From Paenibacillus sp. XY044 (lineage in GTDB: Bacteria; Bacillota; Bacilli; Paenibacillales; Paenibacillaceae): a DNA stretch of 64,000 bases. Positions within the stretch are counted from its first letter, which is position 1, and the number at the start of each line of letters is the position of its first letter. Below, piece after piece: positions 35,978 through 44,392 of the stretch. The DNA is taken from assembly GCF_002257645.1 (NCBI RefSeq), contig NZ_NQMO01000002.1:558001-622000 (forward strand). The letters run 5' to 3'. The position numbers were made by a program, and so were the translations under genes. Under the pieces are notes generated by a model. It was not told the DNA's origin. It saw nothing but the letters and a program-made list of their open reading frames with translations, and searched no databases.

Positions 35978-36934
35978 TTGGACAAACAACCTAAGATGAT
36001 CGTCGGGGTTGATCTCGGCGGAACGAAAATCGCAACAGGGCTTTTGGACGCCAGCGGACGGATGCTGGCCCGAAGCCAGAAGGCGACCGCAGGGCTGAAA
36101 AGCTCGGATGAGGTCATTCAGGCGATCGTAGATACGATAACGGAAGTGAGTGGAGAACACGAAATCGCCGGTGTCGGCCTAGCCTCTCCGGGGGCGGTCG
36201 ACACCCGCCGGGGGATCATCCGCAACGGGGTGAACCTGCCCGGATGGAACGGCATTTCGCTGCAGGCGGAGCTGGAGAAGCGGCTGCAGGTGCCGGCCAA
36301 GCTGATCAATGACGCGAACGCGGCGGCATGGGGAGAATACGTGTACGGAGCAGGCCGCGGAGCGCAAAGCATGGTGTATGTCACGCTGAGCACCGGTATC
36401 GGCTCGGGGCTGGTTCTTGACGGAAGGCTGTACCTGGGAACCAGCTCCTTCGCCGGCGAACTTGGCCATACGGTGGTCGACCCGAACGGGGCGCTGTGCG
36501 GCTGCGGACAACGGGGCTGCTGGGAGACTTATGCCTCCGGGACGGCCATTGCCCGCCAGGCGTCCGAGGCGGCAGCCGCGGCGCCGGAAGGCATGACGCA
36601 GATGACCGCGCTGGCCGAGGCGGAAGGCGTGCCGCTGGGCGCCAAGCATGTGTTTCAAGCTGCGGCTATGAACGACAAGCTGGCCCAAGAGACGCTGGAG
36701 CAGGTCATTCATTACACGGGCCTGGGGCTGATGAACATCATTCACAGCTTCAATCCGGATTGCATCGTCATTGGCGGCGGCGTCAGCCGCGCCGGGGATG
36801 CTTTCTTCGGGCCGTTGCGCGAGAAAACCGGGGAGCTGGTCATGGAGCCTTACAAGGGCTCCTACGCCATTAAGCCTGCGGAGCTCAAGGACGATGTGGG
36901 CATTATCGGAGCGGCAGCTCTGTTCGTGGAATAA
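35978..36934 (+). CDS. glcK: ROK-family glucokinase
   Basis: A ~318-residue sugar kinase that phosphorylates glucose or a related hexose at C6 with ATP. Phosphate-binding motif GVDLGGTKIATGLLD at the N terminus, catalytic Asp in LINDANAAAWGEYVYGAG, ATP loop STGIGSGLVLDG, and the zinc signature GHTVVDPNGALCGCGQRGCW. I favour TTG 35978 with GGTGA 6 bases upstream; a GTG at 35966 is also in frame but has no ribosome site. Last gene of the peptide operon; the strong terminator at 37006-37049 follows. N-acetylhexosamine is a possible substrate given the context. Confidence 0.9.
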   Translation: MDKQPKMIVGVDLGGTKIATGLLDASGRMLARSQKATAGLKSSDEVIQAIVDTITEVSGEHEIAGVGLASPGAVDTRRGIIRNGVNLPGWNGISLQAELEKRLQVPAKLINDANAAAWGEYVYGAGRGAQSMVYVTLSTGIGSGLVLDGRLYLGTSSFAGELGHTVVDPNGALCGCGQRGCWETYASGTAIARQASEAAAAAPEGMTQMTALAEAEGVPLGAKHVFQAAAMNDKLAQETLEQVIHYTGLGLMNIIHSFNPDCIVIGGGVSRAGDAFFGPLREKTGELVMEPYKGSYAIKPAELKDDVGIIGAAALFVE

Positions 36935-37005
36935 ACGGCTGAATAATGAAACGCAATCTTGGTAATCATGCGTATATTTTAGATCAGGCAAAATTGATAT
37001 GAGCT

Positions 37006-37049
37006 AAAAAGGGCAAATCCATAGCATCTCTATGGATTTGCCCTTTTTT
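37006..37049 (+). terminator. Strong terminator ending the peptide-uptake operon
   Basis: AAGGGCAAATCCATAG pairs with CTATGGATTTGCCCTT around a short CATCT loop, followed by T. The stem is 16 bp and can also work in the other direction. Confidence 0.92.
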
Positions 37050-37128
37050 GGGTTCAGTTGTTGAGTTCGAAAATGCTGCTTTGATCCTATTTGGGGGCGC
37101 TGATTTGCAATTTTTCATCAAATTAATG

Positions 37129-37158
37129 ATTGAATATTTCAATGTATTGCAATATAAT
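37129..37158 (+). promoter_or_regulatory. Promoter and inverted-repeat operator of the AgaS-like operon
   Basis: TTGAAT (37130-37135), 17-base spacer and a perfect TATAAT (37153-37158). A 6-3-6 inverted repeat, ATTGAA-TAT-TTCAAT (37129-37143), covers the -35 box, which fits repression by the DeoR-type protein encoded in the operon. Confidence 0.65.
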
Positions 37159-37213
37159 GCCAATAGAAACAACCGCTATACTATCAATATTATGAGATCG
37201 GGGTGGATATTCA

Positions 37214-38275
37214 TTGGCACAGACACAAGGCGTACTGACGTATCCAGAGATCGGCGGACAATCCGAAGCGCTTGCGGCTGCCTGGAAGCAGCTCGAGGCG
37301 CAGCAGGAATGGATCTCCCAATTTATCGGCAATCCTTCGTTCGATGAAGTTATTTTTATCGGGTCAGGAACTTCCTATTATTTGGCGCAGACCGCCGCGT
37401 CCACGTTCCGCAAATGGACGGGACGAAGCGGTGCAGCCTATCCGTCCTCGGAAATCTTTTTGTTCCGGGAGCAGGCGGTACCCCCAGGAAAACGTGTACT
37501 GCTCGTTGGGATCTCCCGTTCGGGAGAATCGACCGAAGTCATTCTCGCGCTCGAATCGGTAAAAGATTTGCAGGATTGGACGATCTGCAGCATTACCTGC
37601 GATGAGGAGAGCACGATGGCGAAGCTCGCTCCATACTTGTTGTCGCCGCTCGGCAAGGAGAAAAGCACCGTCATGACGAAGTCTTTTAGCAGTATGACCT
37701 TTATGCTTCAAGCGTCGATGGCGCGTGCCGCCGGCCGGACCGAGCAGCTGAAGGAACTTCAGGAAGCCGCGGAGCTCAGCGCTGGCGTGGTGGCCAAGGC
37801 GGACGAAACCGCCAAGGAGCTGATTTCCGGTCATCCGGAGCTAAATAAATTTATATACTTAGGCATGGGAGCCTATTATGGACTTGCCCAGGAAGCCTGC
37901 CTGAAGATCAAGGAAATGTCCTGCGTATGGACGGAAAGCTTCGGTACGATGGAATTCCGGCACGGGCCGAAATCGGTCGTCGAGCCGGGAACGCTGGTCT
38001 GCCTGCTGCTGTCGGAAACCGCAAGGGACTATGAGATCAAGGTAGCGCAGGAAATGAAAGACTACGGCGCGCATGTCGTCATCATTACTGCGGACAAGGG
38101 TGAAGACACCGGCTTTGCCGACCTCGTGTTCGAGATCGAGGGCCGCGAGCTGTCCGATGAGGCGAGAGCGGTGCTGTACATGCCGCTGGTTCAATATATC
38201 GGGTATTACACGGCACTGCGGGAGGGGAGAAATCCGGACAGCCCGCGGAATTTGACCCAGGTGGTCAAAATTTGA
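37214..38275 (+). CDS. SIS-domain sugar-phosphate isomerase/deaminase (AgaS-like)
   Basis: A 353-residue protein with two SIS domains (~40-180 and ~200-340). Sugar-phosphate loops FIGSGTSYYLA and GISRSGESTEV, plus KEMSCVWTESFGTMEFRHGP near the second domain, resemble AgaS and the isomerase half of GlmS; no glutaminase domain is present. AgaS-like enzymes turn galactosamine-6-phosphate into tagatose-6-phosphate and ammonia. The start is TTG with GGGGTGG 7 bases upstream. First gene of an operon with a DeoR regulator, a ROK kinase and a ketose-bisphosphate aldolase, which supports an amino-sugar route. Fructoselysine-6-phosphate-type deglycase is an alternative. Confidence 0.88.
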   Translation: MAQTQGVLTYPEIGGQSEALAAAWKQLEAQQEWISQFIGNPSFDEVIFIGSGTSYYLAQTAASTFRKWTGRSGAAYPSSEIFLFREQAVPPGKRVLLVGISRSGESTEVILALESVKDLQDWTICSITCDEESTMAKLAPYLLSPLGKEKSTVMTKSFSSMTFMLQASMARAAGRTEQLKELQEAAELSAGVVAKADETAKELISGHPELNKFIYLGMGAYYGLAQEACLKIKEMSCVWTESFGTMEFRHGPKSVVEPGTLVCLLLSETARDYEIKVAQEMKDYGAHVVIITADKGEDTGFADLVFEIEGRELSDEARAVLYMPLVQYIGYYTALREGRNPDSPRNLTQVVKI

Positions 38276-38287
38276 CATAAGGAGAGA

Positions 38288-39079
38288 ATGGCTTTGAGTG
38301 AACGAAATGGATCGAAAGAAGAACGCCGGGAACAGATATTGGACTACATCCTGCAGCACGGCTCTATTTCCCTTCAGGAGGTGACGTCGCGGTTCAAGTG
38401 CTCTGAGGCTACGGCACGCAGGGATTTGGAGGCGCTTGAGAAATCGGGGCGGGTTATCCGCACGATGGGCGGAGGCGCCAAATCCGCGGGAATCACGGCC
38501 GGAAGGGAGATTCCATTTCACGAGAAGCAGAACAAGCTCTATCAGGAAAAGGAAAAAATCGCCGCCATGGCGGCTTCCCTCGTGGAAGAAGGGGACGTGG
38601 TCGGCCTGACGGGCGGAACCACGACGTATCTGATTGCGAGGGCACTCAAAAACCGCCGCAATATTACGGTGGTGACCAATGCCGTCAATATTGCGATGGA
38701 GCTGTCGGAGAACGAAGATCTTCAGGTCGTGCTGACCGGCGGCATGCTGCGCAGCAAAAACTTCGAGCTGTGCGGCCCGCTCGCCGAGCGGACGCTGGAG
38801 GCGATCAACATTCACACGATGTTTATGGGGATCGACGGTTTTTCGGCGGAACAGGGGGCAAGCACCTACTCTGAGCTTGAAGCGAATACGGCGATGCTCA
38901 TGATGAAGCGGACCAACCGTACCATCGCCGTGTTTGACCATACGAAGCACGGCCGCAATTCCCTGTTCCAGGTGGCGCCGGTGGCGGCGCTGCACGGAAT
39001 CATTACGGATGAGGATCCCGGAGAGGAGCTCCGCGGCCGGTTGAAAGAAACCGGAGTGCAGGTGCATGTCGCGCATTAA
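38288..39079 (+). CDS. DeoR-family repressor (AgaR/GlpR type)
   Basis: A 263-residue transcription factor. N-terminal DeoR HTH (REQILDYILQHGSISLQEV with RFKCSEATARRDLEALEKSG) and a C-terminal sugar-phosphate-binding domain with VGLTGGTTTYLIARAL and VVTNAVNIAMEL. It sits second in the operon and most likely represses it through the inverted repeat at 37129-37143. The ATG at 38288 is very close to the AAGGAGAG ribosome site; the TTG two codons on (38294) has better spacing and may be the true start. Confidence 0.92.
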   Translation: MALSERNGSKEERREQILDYILQHGSISLQEVTSRFKCSEATARRDLEALEKSGRVIRTMGGGAKSAGITAGREIPFHEKQNKLYQEKEKIAAMAASLVEEGDVVGLTGGTTTYLIARALKNRRNITVVTNAVNIAMELSENEDLQVVLTGGMLRSKNFELCGPLAERTLEAINIHTMFMGIDGFSAEQGASTYSELEANTAMLMMKRTNRTIAVFDHTKHGRNSLFQVAPVAALHGIITDEDPGEELRGRLKETGVQVHVAH

Positions 39080-39109
39080 CATTCTGTGAAATAAGGGCAG
39101 GTGCTCAGC

Positions 39110-40114
39110 ATGGAAGTGTTTGCGGGAGTCGATGTCGGCGGAACGAACATCGTATGCGGTCTGGTATCTTCCGCCGGACAAGTGGTTCATAAGCTGAAGC
39201 GGCCGACGGAAGCCGGACGCGGTCCGGATGCGGTACTGGAGAAAATCGCCGCAATGATCGAGGAGGCGGTCGCCTCGTACCGCGGGGAGGACGGCCAGCC
39301 TGTAACCGTCGCGGCAGCGGGAGTCGGACTGCCGGGGCTGGTCGATCCCGAGGAAGGCATCGCCAAGTTCGCCGGCAATCTCGGCTGGCGCGACCTTCCG
39401 GCCGCCAGCCGCCTGAAGGCGAAGCTGCAGATGCCGGTATTTATCGATAACGATGTCAGAACGTATGTGTTTGGCGAGGCGCTGTATGGAGCCGGTGCAG
39501 GCACCGGCCATGTCATTGGCGTGACGATCGGAACGGGTATTGCCTCTGCCATGGTGAATGAGGGGAAGCTGTTTTACGGCTTCCGCCATATGTCCGGGGA
39601 GCTGGGGCATATCGTCATGGAGGGGCTGAGCGATCCTTGCCCCTGCGGCCTGACGGGCTGCCTGGAGACATATGCTTCCGCTTCCGGGATGGTGCGGCAG
39701 GCCCGAAAATCGATCGAGGCCGGAGAGCCGACCGTGCTCAGCGACTGGTTTCCGGGCGACCGCATCTCGGAACTGACCGCCGCGGATTTGTCGCGGGCGT
39801 ACGATCAGGGAGATCCGTTGGCCGTCTCCATTCTGGAGCGGGCGGGTTCGCTGCTCGGACGGGCGTTGTCCTACGCCGTTTCGCTGAACAGCCCGGAGAT
39901 GATCATTATCGGCGGCGGCGGGGCGCTGGCGGGGGAGCGGATTATCAAGCCGCTGGAGCGGGAACTGATGAGCCGGATCCTGCCCGATTACCGCGACCAG
40001 CTCAAGATCGTTACCGCCATGTACAACGACGATGCCGGCGTAACCGGGAGCGCCATGTACGCCAAGCATAAATATACCGTATTGACCGAATTAACACAGG
40101 ACAGCAAGGCATAA
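39110..40114 (+). CDS. ROK-family sugar kinase
   Basis: A 334-residue kinase. It has GVDVGGTNIVCGLV at the N terminus, catalytic Asp in FIDNDVRTYVFGEALYGAG, the ATP loop TIGTGIASAMVNEG, and zinc ligands in GHIVMEGLSDPCPCGLTGCL. There is no HTH. The ATG 39110 has GGGCAGGTG upstream; a GTG at 39101 overlaps that site. In this operon it probably phosphorylates an amino sugar or tagatose-6-phosphate's precursor; the true substrate cannot be read. It is clearly distinct in sequence from the glucokinase at 35978. Confidence 0.9.
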   Translation: MEVFAGVDVGGTNIVCGLVSSAGQVVHKLKRPTEAGRGPDAVLEKIAAMIEEAVASYRGEDGQPVTVAAAGVGLPGLVDPEEGIAKFAGNLGWRDLPAASRLKAKLQMPVFIDNDVRTYVFGEALYGAGAGTGHVIGVTIGTGIASAMVNEGKLFYGFRHMSGELGHIVMEGLSDPCPCGLTGCLETYASASGMVRQARKSIEAGEPTVLSDWFPGDRISELTAADLSRAYDQGDPLAVSILERAGSLLGRALSYAVSLNSPEMIIIGGGGALAGERIIKPLERELMSRILPDYRDQLKIVTAMYNDDAGVTGSAMYAKHKYTVLTELTQDSKA

Positions 40115-40136
40115 CAAACGGGAAGGGGAAAACACC

Positions 40137-41000
40137 ATGTCACTCGTTTCGTCTACGTCTTTACTGCAAGAAGCAAGGGCCAAACAGTACGCCATCGGGG
40201 CATTTAACGTGCATACGCTGGAAATGCTGCAGGCCGTGGTCGAAGCGGCCGAAGAAGCACAGTCGCCGCTCATTATCCAGTCAACGGTCGGAACCGTCAA
40301 GCACTTGGGAGCTGAGTATATCGCTGCGGCTGCCCGTGTGGCGGCGGACCACGCCAGCGTGCCTATCGCACTTCATTTGGATCATTGCAACGATTTTTCC
40401 GTCATTATCAGCTGTATCCGGGCGGGGTATACGTCCGTCATGATCGATGCGTCCCATTCCCCTTTTGAGGAAAATGTGGCCATGACCCAGAAGGTGGTCG
40501 AAGCCGCCAACGCCGTTGGCATCAACGTGGAGGCGGAGCTTGGCAAGGTCGGCGGCGTGGAGGACGACATCATCGTTGATGAGCGCGACGCCCTGCTCGC
40601 CGATCCGAAGGAATGCGCCGAATTCGTGGAGCGCACCGGCGTGCATACGCTCGCCCCTGCGATCGGCACCGCCCACGGCATCTACAAGGGAACGCCGAAT
40701 ATCGATTTCGACCGGATCGGGCGCATTGCCGAAGCCGTTGATGTTCCGCTCGTCCTGCATGGAGGCTCCGGCATTCCGGAGGAGCAGGTGAAGCGGGCGG
40801 TCAGTCTCGGCATGGCCAAAATGAACGTGGCTACCGAACTGCGCATCCTGTTCTCCGACGCCATCAAACACGTCTTTGCCGAGAATCCGGAAGAGAACGA
40901 TCCGCGGAAATACATGGTTCCCGCCAAGAAAGCGCTGAAGGCGGCCGTGATTGAGAAAATGCGGCTGTGCGGATGCGCCGGACGAGCGGGAGACTTTTAA
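40137..41000 (+). CDS. Class II ketose-bisphosphate aldolase (KbaY/GatY/FbaA family)
   Basis: A 287-residue zinc aldolase that splits fructose- or tagatose-1,6-bisphosphate into two trioses. Catalytic D82 and zinc H83 are in LHLDHCND; E134 lies in NVEAELGKVGG, and zinc H180 and H208 are in IGTAHGIYKG and LVLHGGSG. Length and motifs fit the ~285-residue GatY/KbaY group. Last gene of the operon, with the terminator at 41030-41070. With the AgaS-like protein it points to tagatose-1,6-bisphosphate, but a dedicated tagatose-6-phosphate kinase of the PfkB type is absent, so fructose bisphosphate is also possible. Confidence 0.93.
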   Translation: MSLVSSTSLLQEARAKQYAIGAFNVHTLEMLQAVVEAAEEAQSPLIIQSTVGTVKHLGAEYIAAAARVAADHASVPIALHLDHCNDFSVIISCIRAGYTSVMIDASHSPFEENVAMTQKVVEAANAVGINVEAELGKVGGVEDDIIVDERDALLADPKECAEFVERTGVHTLAPAIGTAHGIYKGTPNIDFDRIGRIAEAVDVPLVLHGGSGIPEEQVKRAVSLGMAKMNVATELRILFSDAIKHVFAENPEENDPRKYMVPAKKALKAAVIEKMRLCGCAGRAGDF

Positions 41001-41029
41001 ACGAAAGTCAATCGCAGAACAAACGAAAC

Positions 41030-41070
41030 AAGCCTGCTTAGGCCCGGAGATCGGGGAAGCAGGCTTTTTT
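41030..41070 (+). terminator. Terminator after the aldolase gene
   Basis: AGCCTGCTT (41031-41039) pairs with AAGCAGGCT (41057-41065), followed by TTTTT. Confidence 0.88.
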
Positions 41071-41172
41071 GAGTTTCTGGGATTATAAGGTAATGTTTCA
41101 GCTAGGCTGCAAAATGAAGTTGCTGCAAGAAGCTCCAACAGCATGAGGCAGTCTTCTATGAGTGTACGTCGA

Positions 41173-41862
41173 CTACGGTTCCGGAGTCACGCTGGTGGAG
41201 GAGGCAGTCCCCGGGTTCCGCAAAAATTCCAGAAACATCCGCTTCAGCAGAGCCAGCTGGACGTCCGCGCTGACAATGGACTCAAACATCACGATGCTGC
41301 GCTGCAGCGACAGCTTTTTCGAGAAAATGCCGAACGCATTGACCACGGTGGACAGGGTTTCCTCCATGGGGAGATCCGAGCGCACCGATCCGTCCCGGAT
41401 GCAGCTGGCAATGATTTCGGCGAACGCTTCGGAAACCTTGCGGTGGACGTCATTGTACCGCTGAATATCCTCCAGCGGCTCGGCCTGCTGGGCGGCATAG
41501 CTCTCAAACGCCTCAAGGAACCGGCTGCGGCTGCTCGATTCAGGCAGTTGGAGATTCAGGAAATGATCCAGCAGTGCCTCGAGTTTTTCGATGCCCGTCA
41601 CCGGTTTGGCGGCAATCGTCCGAAACGCCTCTTCCTCCAGGCTGATCATATGCGTGGCGACCGCGACGATCAGCTTGTCTTTCTTGGGAAAATAACGGAA
41701 CACCGTGGCAATGCCTACGTTGTCTTCCGCAGCGATATCCCGCATCGTCGCCTTGTCGATCCCTTTGCGGTTAAAGACCCGCTCCGCCGCCTCTATAATG
41801 CTGCTCTCGCGAGCCTTTTTACCTTCCAGCCGTTCCTGTTCCCATCTTGTCTTCGGATCCAT
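41173..41862 (-). CDS. TetR-family repressor
   Basis: A 229-residue regulator with an N-terminal TetR HTH (IIEAAERVFNRKGIDKATMR with DIAAEDNVGIATVFRYFPKK) and a variable ligand-binding domain that I cannot link to a known ligand. It is divergent from an SDR oxidoreductase gene, and the 270-base gap holds the perfect palindrome at 42014-42034, its likely operator. Inducer and target beyond the SDR gene are unknown. Confidence 0.92.
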   Translation of the reverse strand: MDPKTRWEQERLEGKKARESSIIEAAERVFNRKGIDKATMRDIAAEDNVGIATVFRYFPKKDKLIVAVATHMISLEEEAFRTIAAKPVTGIEKLEALLDHFLNLQLPESSSRSRFLEAFESYAAQQAEPLEDIQRYNDVHRKVSEAFAEIIASCIRDGSVRSDLPMEETLSTVVNAFGIFSKKLSLQRSIVMFESIVSADVQLALLKRMFLEFLRNPGTASSTSVTPEP

Positions 41863-42003
41863 AATTGTGAGTCAACTCGCCTTCCGGATGTAAAGATAAA
41901 ATCGTAAAAATGCTATCAAAACCGCCCGGAGAAGTCAACGCGGTCCAGGTATATAGAGGATTGCCGGGGGAAGGATTGTGGGGAAAAACAAACGGTGATA
42001 TAA

Positions 42004-42034
42004 TTGATATTGTCATGATAGTCACACTATCATG
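42004..42034 (+). promoter_or_regulatory. Promoter and 9-3-9 palindromic operator before the SDR gene
   Basis: Perfect inverted repeat CATGATAGT (42014-42022), CAC, ACTATCATG (42026-42034). A TTGATA -35 box (42004-42009) and TATCAT -10 box (42028-42033, 18-base spacer) flank or overlap it, so a bound TetR dimer would block the SDR promoter. Confidence 0.7.
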
Positions 42035-42132
42035 TCCTTCGATTTTACAAGGTGACGCCCGCCAAACAGGGTACGGATGTTACCGTTGTCGTTATCATAA
42101 TAGATTCAATAGGGGAAGGGAGTCTTAACAAT

Positions 42133-42885
42133 ATGGGCAGAGTACAAGGGAAAATAGCGATCGTTACCGGAGCAGCCGGGGGCATGGGCAAGGCGGATGC
42201 CGTCCTGCTGGCACAGGAAGGGGCAAAGGTGGTCGTTACCGACATTCAGGAGGACAAAATCCAGGCCGTCGTGGAGGAGATCAAACAGCAGGGCGGAGAG
42301 GCCATCGGCTTCCGTCATAACGTAACCTCCGAGGAGGAATGGCAGCATATCGTGGACGAAACGGTCAAAACGTTCGGCACGATCGACGTCCTCGTCAACA
42401 ATGCCGGCATCTCGCTTGCCAAATCGTTGGTGGACACGTCTATGCAGGATTGGGACAAGGTCATGTCCATCAACCTGACCGGCGGCTTTCTCGGTTTGAA
42501 GTATGTTATCCCGGTCATGCAGCGCGGGGGCGGAGGCTCCATCATCAACATTTCTTCGATCGCCGGGCTGACGGGTAGCAACGGAGCAGGGCCTTACACC
42601 GCAAGCAAGGGCGCCGTCCGGATGCTGACCAAGGCGGTGGCCGTGGATTACGGCAAGGATAACATCCGCTGCAATTCGATCCATCCGGGGTACATTGAAA
42701 CTCCGATGACGGAAGGATTGTTTGCCAATGACCAGATGACTGGCTGGTTCCGTTCCAAAACGCCGCTGCCTCGCCTGGGCAAACCGGAGAACATTGCGGC
42801 CGGCGTGCTGTTCTTGGCATCCGACGAGTCTTCCTTTATTACCGGAGCAGAGATCGCCATCGACGGTGGCGTATCCGCAACCTGA
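42133..42885 (+). CDS. Short-chain dehydrogenase/reductase
   Basis: A 250-residue classical SDR oxidoreductase. Cofactor motif TGAAGGMG (12-19), NNAG (89-92), catalytic Ser around 141-142 and YxxxK as Y155-K159 are intact; C-terminal GAEIAIDGGVSAT is typical. D37 at the end of beta-2 (VVVTDI) favours NAD(H) over NADP(H). ATG 42133 has AAGGGAG 10 bases upstream; the frame runs further upstream across the operator and is not credible as protein. It is likely repressed by the divergent TetR protein. The substrate is unknown; it resembles cyclopentanol- or 3-oxoacyl-reductase-type SDRs. Confidence 0.92.
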   Translation: MGRVQGKIAIVTGAAGGMGKADAVLLAQEGAKVVVTDIQEDKIQAVVEEIKQQGGEAIGFRHNVTSEEEWQHIVDETVKTFGTIDVLVNNAGISLAKSLVDTSMQDWDKVMSINLTGGFLGLKYVIPVMQRGGGGSIINISSIAGLTGSNGAGPYTASKGAVRMLTKAVAVDYGKDNIRCNSIHPGYIETPMTEGLFANDQMTGWFRSKTPLPRLGKPENIAAGVLFLASDESSFITGAEIAIDGGVSAT

Positions 42886-42931
42886 TTTTTTGATCTGACA
42901 AATAAATAAGCATGGAATGAAGCGTAAAAGA

Positions 42932-42968
42932 AGCCTTCCGGGTGGTACACCGGAGGGCTTTTTTGGCT
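42932..42968 (+). terminator. Terminator after the SDR gene
   Basis: AGCCTTCCGG (42933-42942) pairs with CCGGAGGGCT (42951-42960, one wobble), followed by a T run. Confidence 0.85.
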
Positions 42969-43082
42969 TTTTTGAATGTACATCCAAAGACTTTTTCTTC
43001 TTTTGCTCCGCAACCTTCGGAGCCTTCCTGACGTTAGATAGGAAAATATAAAAATTTTTCCATTTCTGAGGAGGAATGAAGT

Positions 43083-44246
43083 ATGCGTACATGGGGGTCA
43101 TGGCTTGCTGCATTCATATTAGTCATTCTTTTGGTGACCGGCTGCTCGTCCGGGAGCTCGCAGGACAAAGCCGGCAGCGGCGACGGCGGGACCGTTGAAA
43201 GCGCCGCCGCTTCGGATCAGGCGGCGAATACCGCTGCGGTTCAGGTCGAGCAGGGCTCAGCGGCATCGACGGCTGAGCAGAAGTCGTCGTTGGCGACGGA
43301 GGCTGAGCATGCACAGGCTGATGCCATCAAGGCGTCGGAGGTAGATTCCGCGCCGGATGCGGGATTCACCGCTCAGGATGTGGCCGGCGGGTTAAACAAG
43401 AAGCTCATCTATAAGGCGCATCTGGTGATGGAAATTCAGGATTATGCCCAGGCACAGACCGAAGTGAGAAATATGGTGACGCTGTCGGGCGGTTATATCG
43501 TCAATTTTTCCGAAACGGATTCGGCCAGTGAACGGGGTGGAACCTTCATCCTCAAGGTGCCTGCATCGGGCTTTTCGTCCTTTCTGAACCGGCTTGAGCA
43601 GATGAAGCATGACTCCCTCCAGCGCAGCATTGAAGGCCAGGACGTGTCCGAGGAATACGTGGATTTGCAGGCAAGGCTCAAAGCCAAGCAGATTATGGAA
43701 GAGCAGTATATCGCTTTTATGAAAAAGGCCACGAAGACCAGTGACCTCGTGTCGTTTGCGAAAGAGCTTGAGAGAGTTCAGGAAGAAATCGAGCAGATCA
43801 AAGGCCGCATGCGCTATATCGATCAGAATGTGGCTTATTCCACCGTGGAGCTGCGCATCTACCAGCCCGAGAAGACGCTGCCCAAAGCCGAACCCGATCG
43901 GCAGCAGGCACCCCTAGGTAAGCGGGCGGGTGATGCTCTTCAGGGAAGCATGGACGTGCTGACGCAGATGGGGCAGTGGATCATCGTCATCCTGTCAGGG
44001 GCCGTTCCTGTCCTGATTCTTGCTGCGATTGTGCTCTTTATCGTTTGGATCGTCCGCAGAGGTGGGAAGCAGCGGCGTGCTGATGCCGCCGAGCGGAGGA
44101 AAGCGTGGAGAGAGGAACAGCAAAAGATGGCAGGACCCAATGAAGCGGAGCAGGAAGGCACGGATCATACCCATACGGTTCGAAGCGGGTCTGATCCAAA
44201 GGAACCGGATTCCGACTCCGACGCGGACTCCGTCCCCCATAAATAA
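43083..44246 (+). CDS. DUF4349 lipoprotein
   Basis: A 387-residue membrane-anchored lipoprotein. Lipobox VTGCSSGSS after MRTWGSWLAAFILVILL; then a low-complexity Ala/Ser/Gln/Glu tether (~30-115); the DUF4349 domain at ~120-275 (LIYKAHLVMEIQDYAQAQTE, with LKVPASGFSSFLNRLEQM and SEEYVDLQARLKAKQIMEE), including a coiled-coil stretch; a TM span near 305-325 (VILSGAVPVLILAAIVLFIV); and a charged cytoplasmic tail rich in Arg, Glu and Asp. AGGAGGAATGAAGT precedes the ATG. Function unknown; the double anchoring (lipid plus TM) is usual for the family. Confidence 0.9.
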   Translation: MRTWGSWLAAFILVILLVTGCSSGSSQDKAGSGDGGTVESAAASDQAANTAAVQVEQGSAASTAEQKSSLATEAEHAQADAIKASEVDSAPDAGFTAQDVAGGLNKKLIYKAHLVMEIQDYAQAQTEVRNMVTLSGGYIVNFSETDSASERGGTFILKVPASGFSSFLNRLEQMKHDSLQRSIEGQDVSEEYVDLQARLKAKQIMEEQYIAFMKKATKTSDLVSFAKELERVQEEIEQIKGRMRYIDQNVAYSTVELRIYQPEKTLPKAEPDRQQAPLGKRAGDALQGSMDVLTQMGQWIIVILSGAVPVLILAAIVLFIVWIVRRGGKQRRADAAERRKAWREEQQKMAGPNEAEQEGTDHTHTVRSGSDPKEPDSDSDADSVPHK

Positions 44247-44271
44247 CGTTATCCGTGGAGGGAAAGAATTG

Positions 44272-44305
44272 AGCCGGGCGCACTTGGTTGCGCCCGGTAT
44301 CTTTT
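44272..44305 (+). terminator. Terminator after the DUF4349 gene
   Basis: CCGGGCGCA (44274-44282), loop CTTGGT, TGCGCCCGG (44289-44297), then TATCTTTTT. Confidence 0.82.
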
Positions 44306-44392
44306 TGGGTATATACCTCTTGATATTGACGCAAGATGAAATCAATTGATTTAACGAAAGCGTTGCACTATGATGAGAAGGAGAGTGCTGTC

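Noticed and set aside
37859..40069. A 736-codon open frame on the minus strand across the SIS, DeoR and kinase genes
   Set aside because: It is antisense to three well-supported genes and has no family match or ribosome site; GC-rich third positions keep the complementary frame open. The same applies to long minus-strand frames at 26604-28412, 29433-31211 and 57931-59748.
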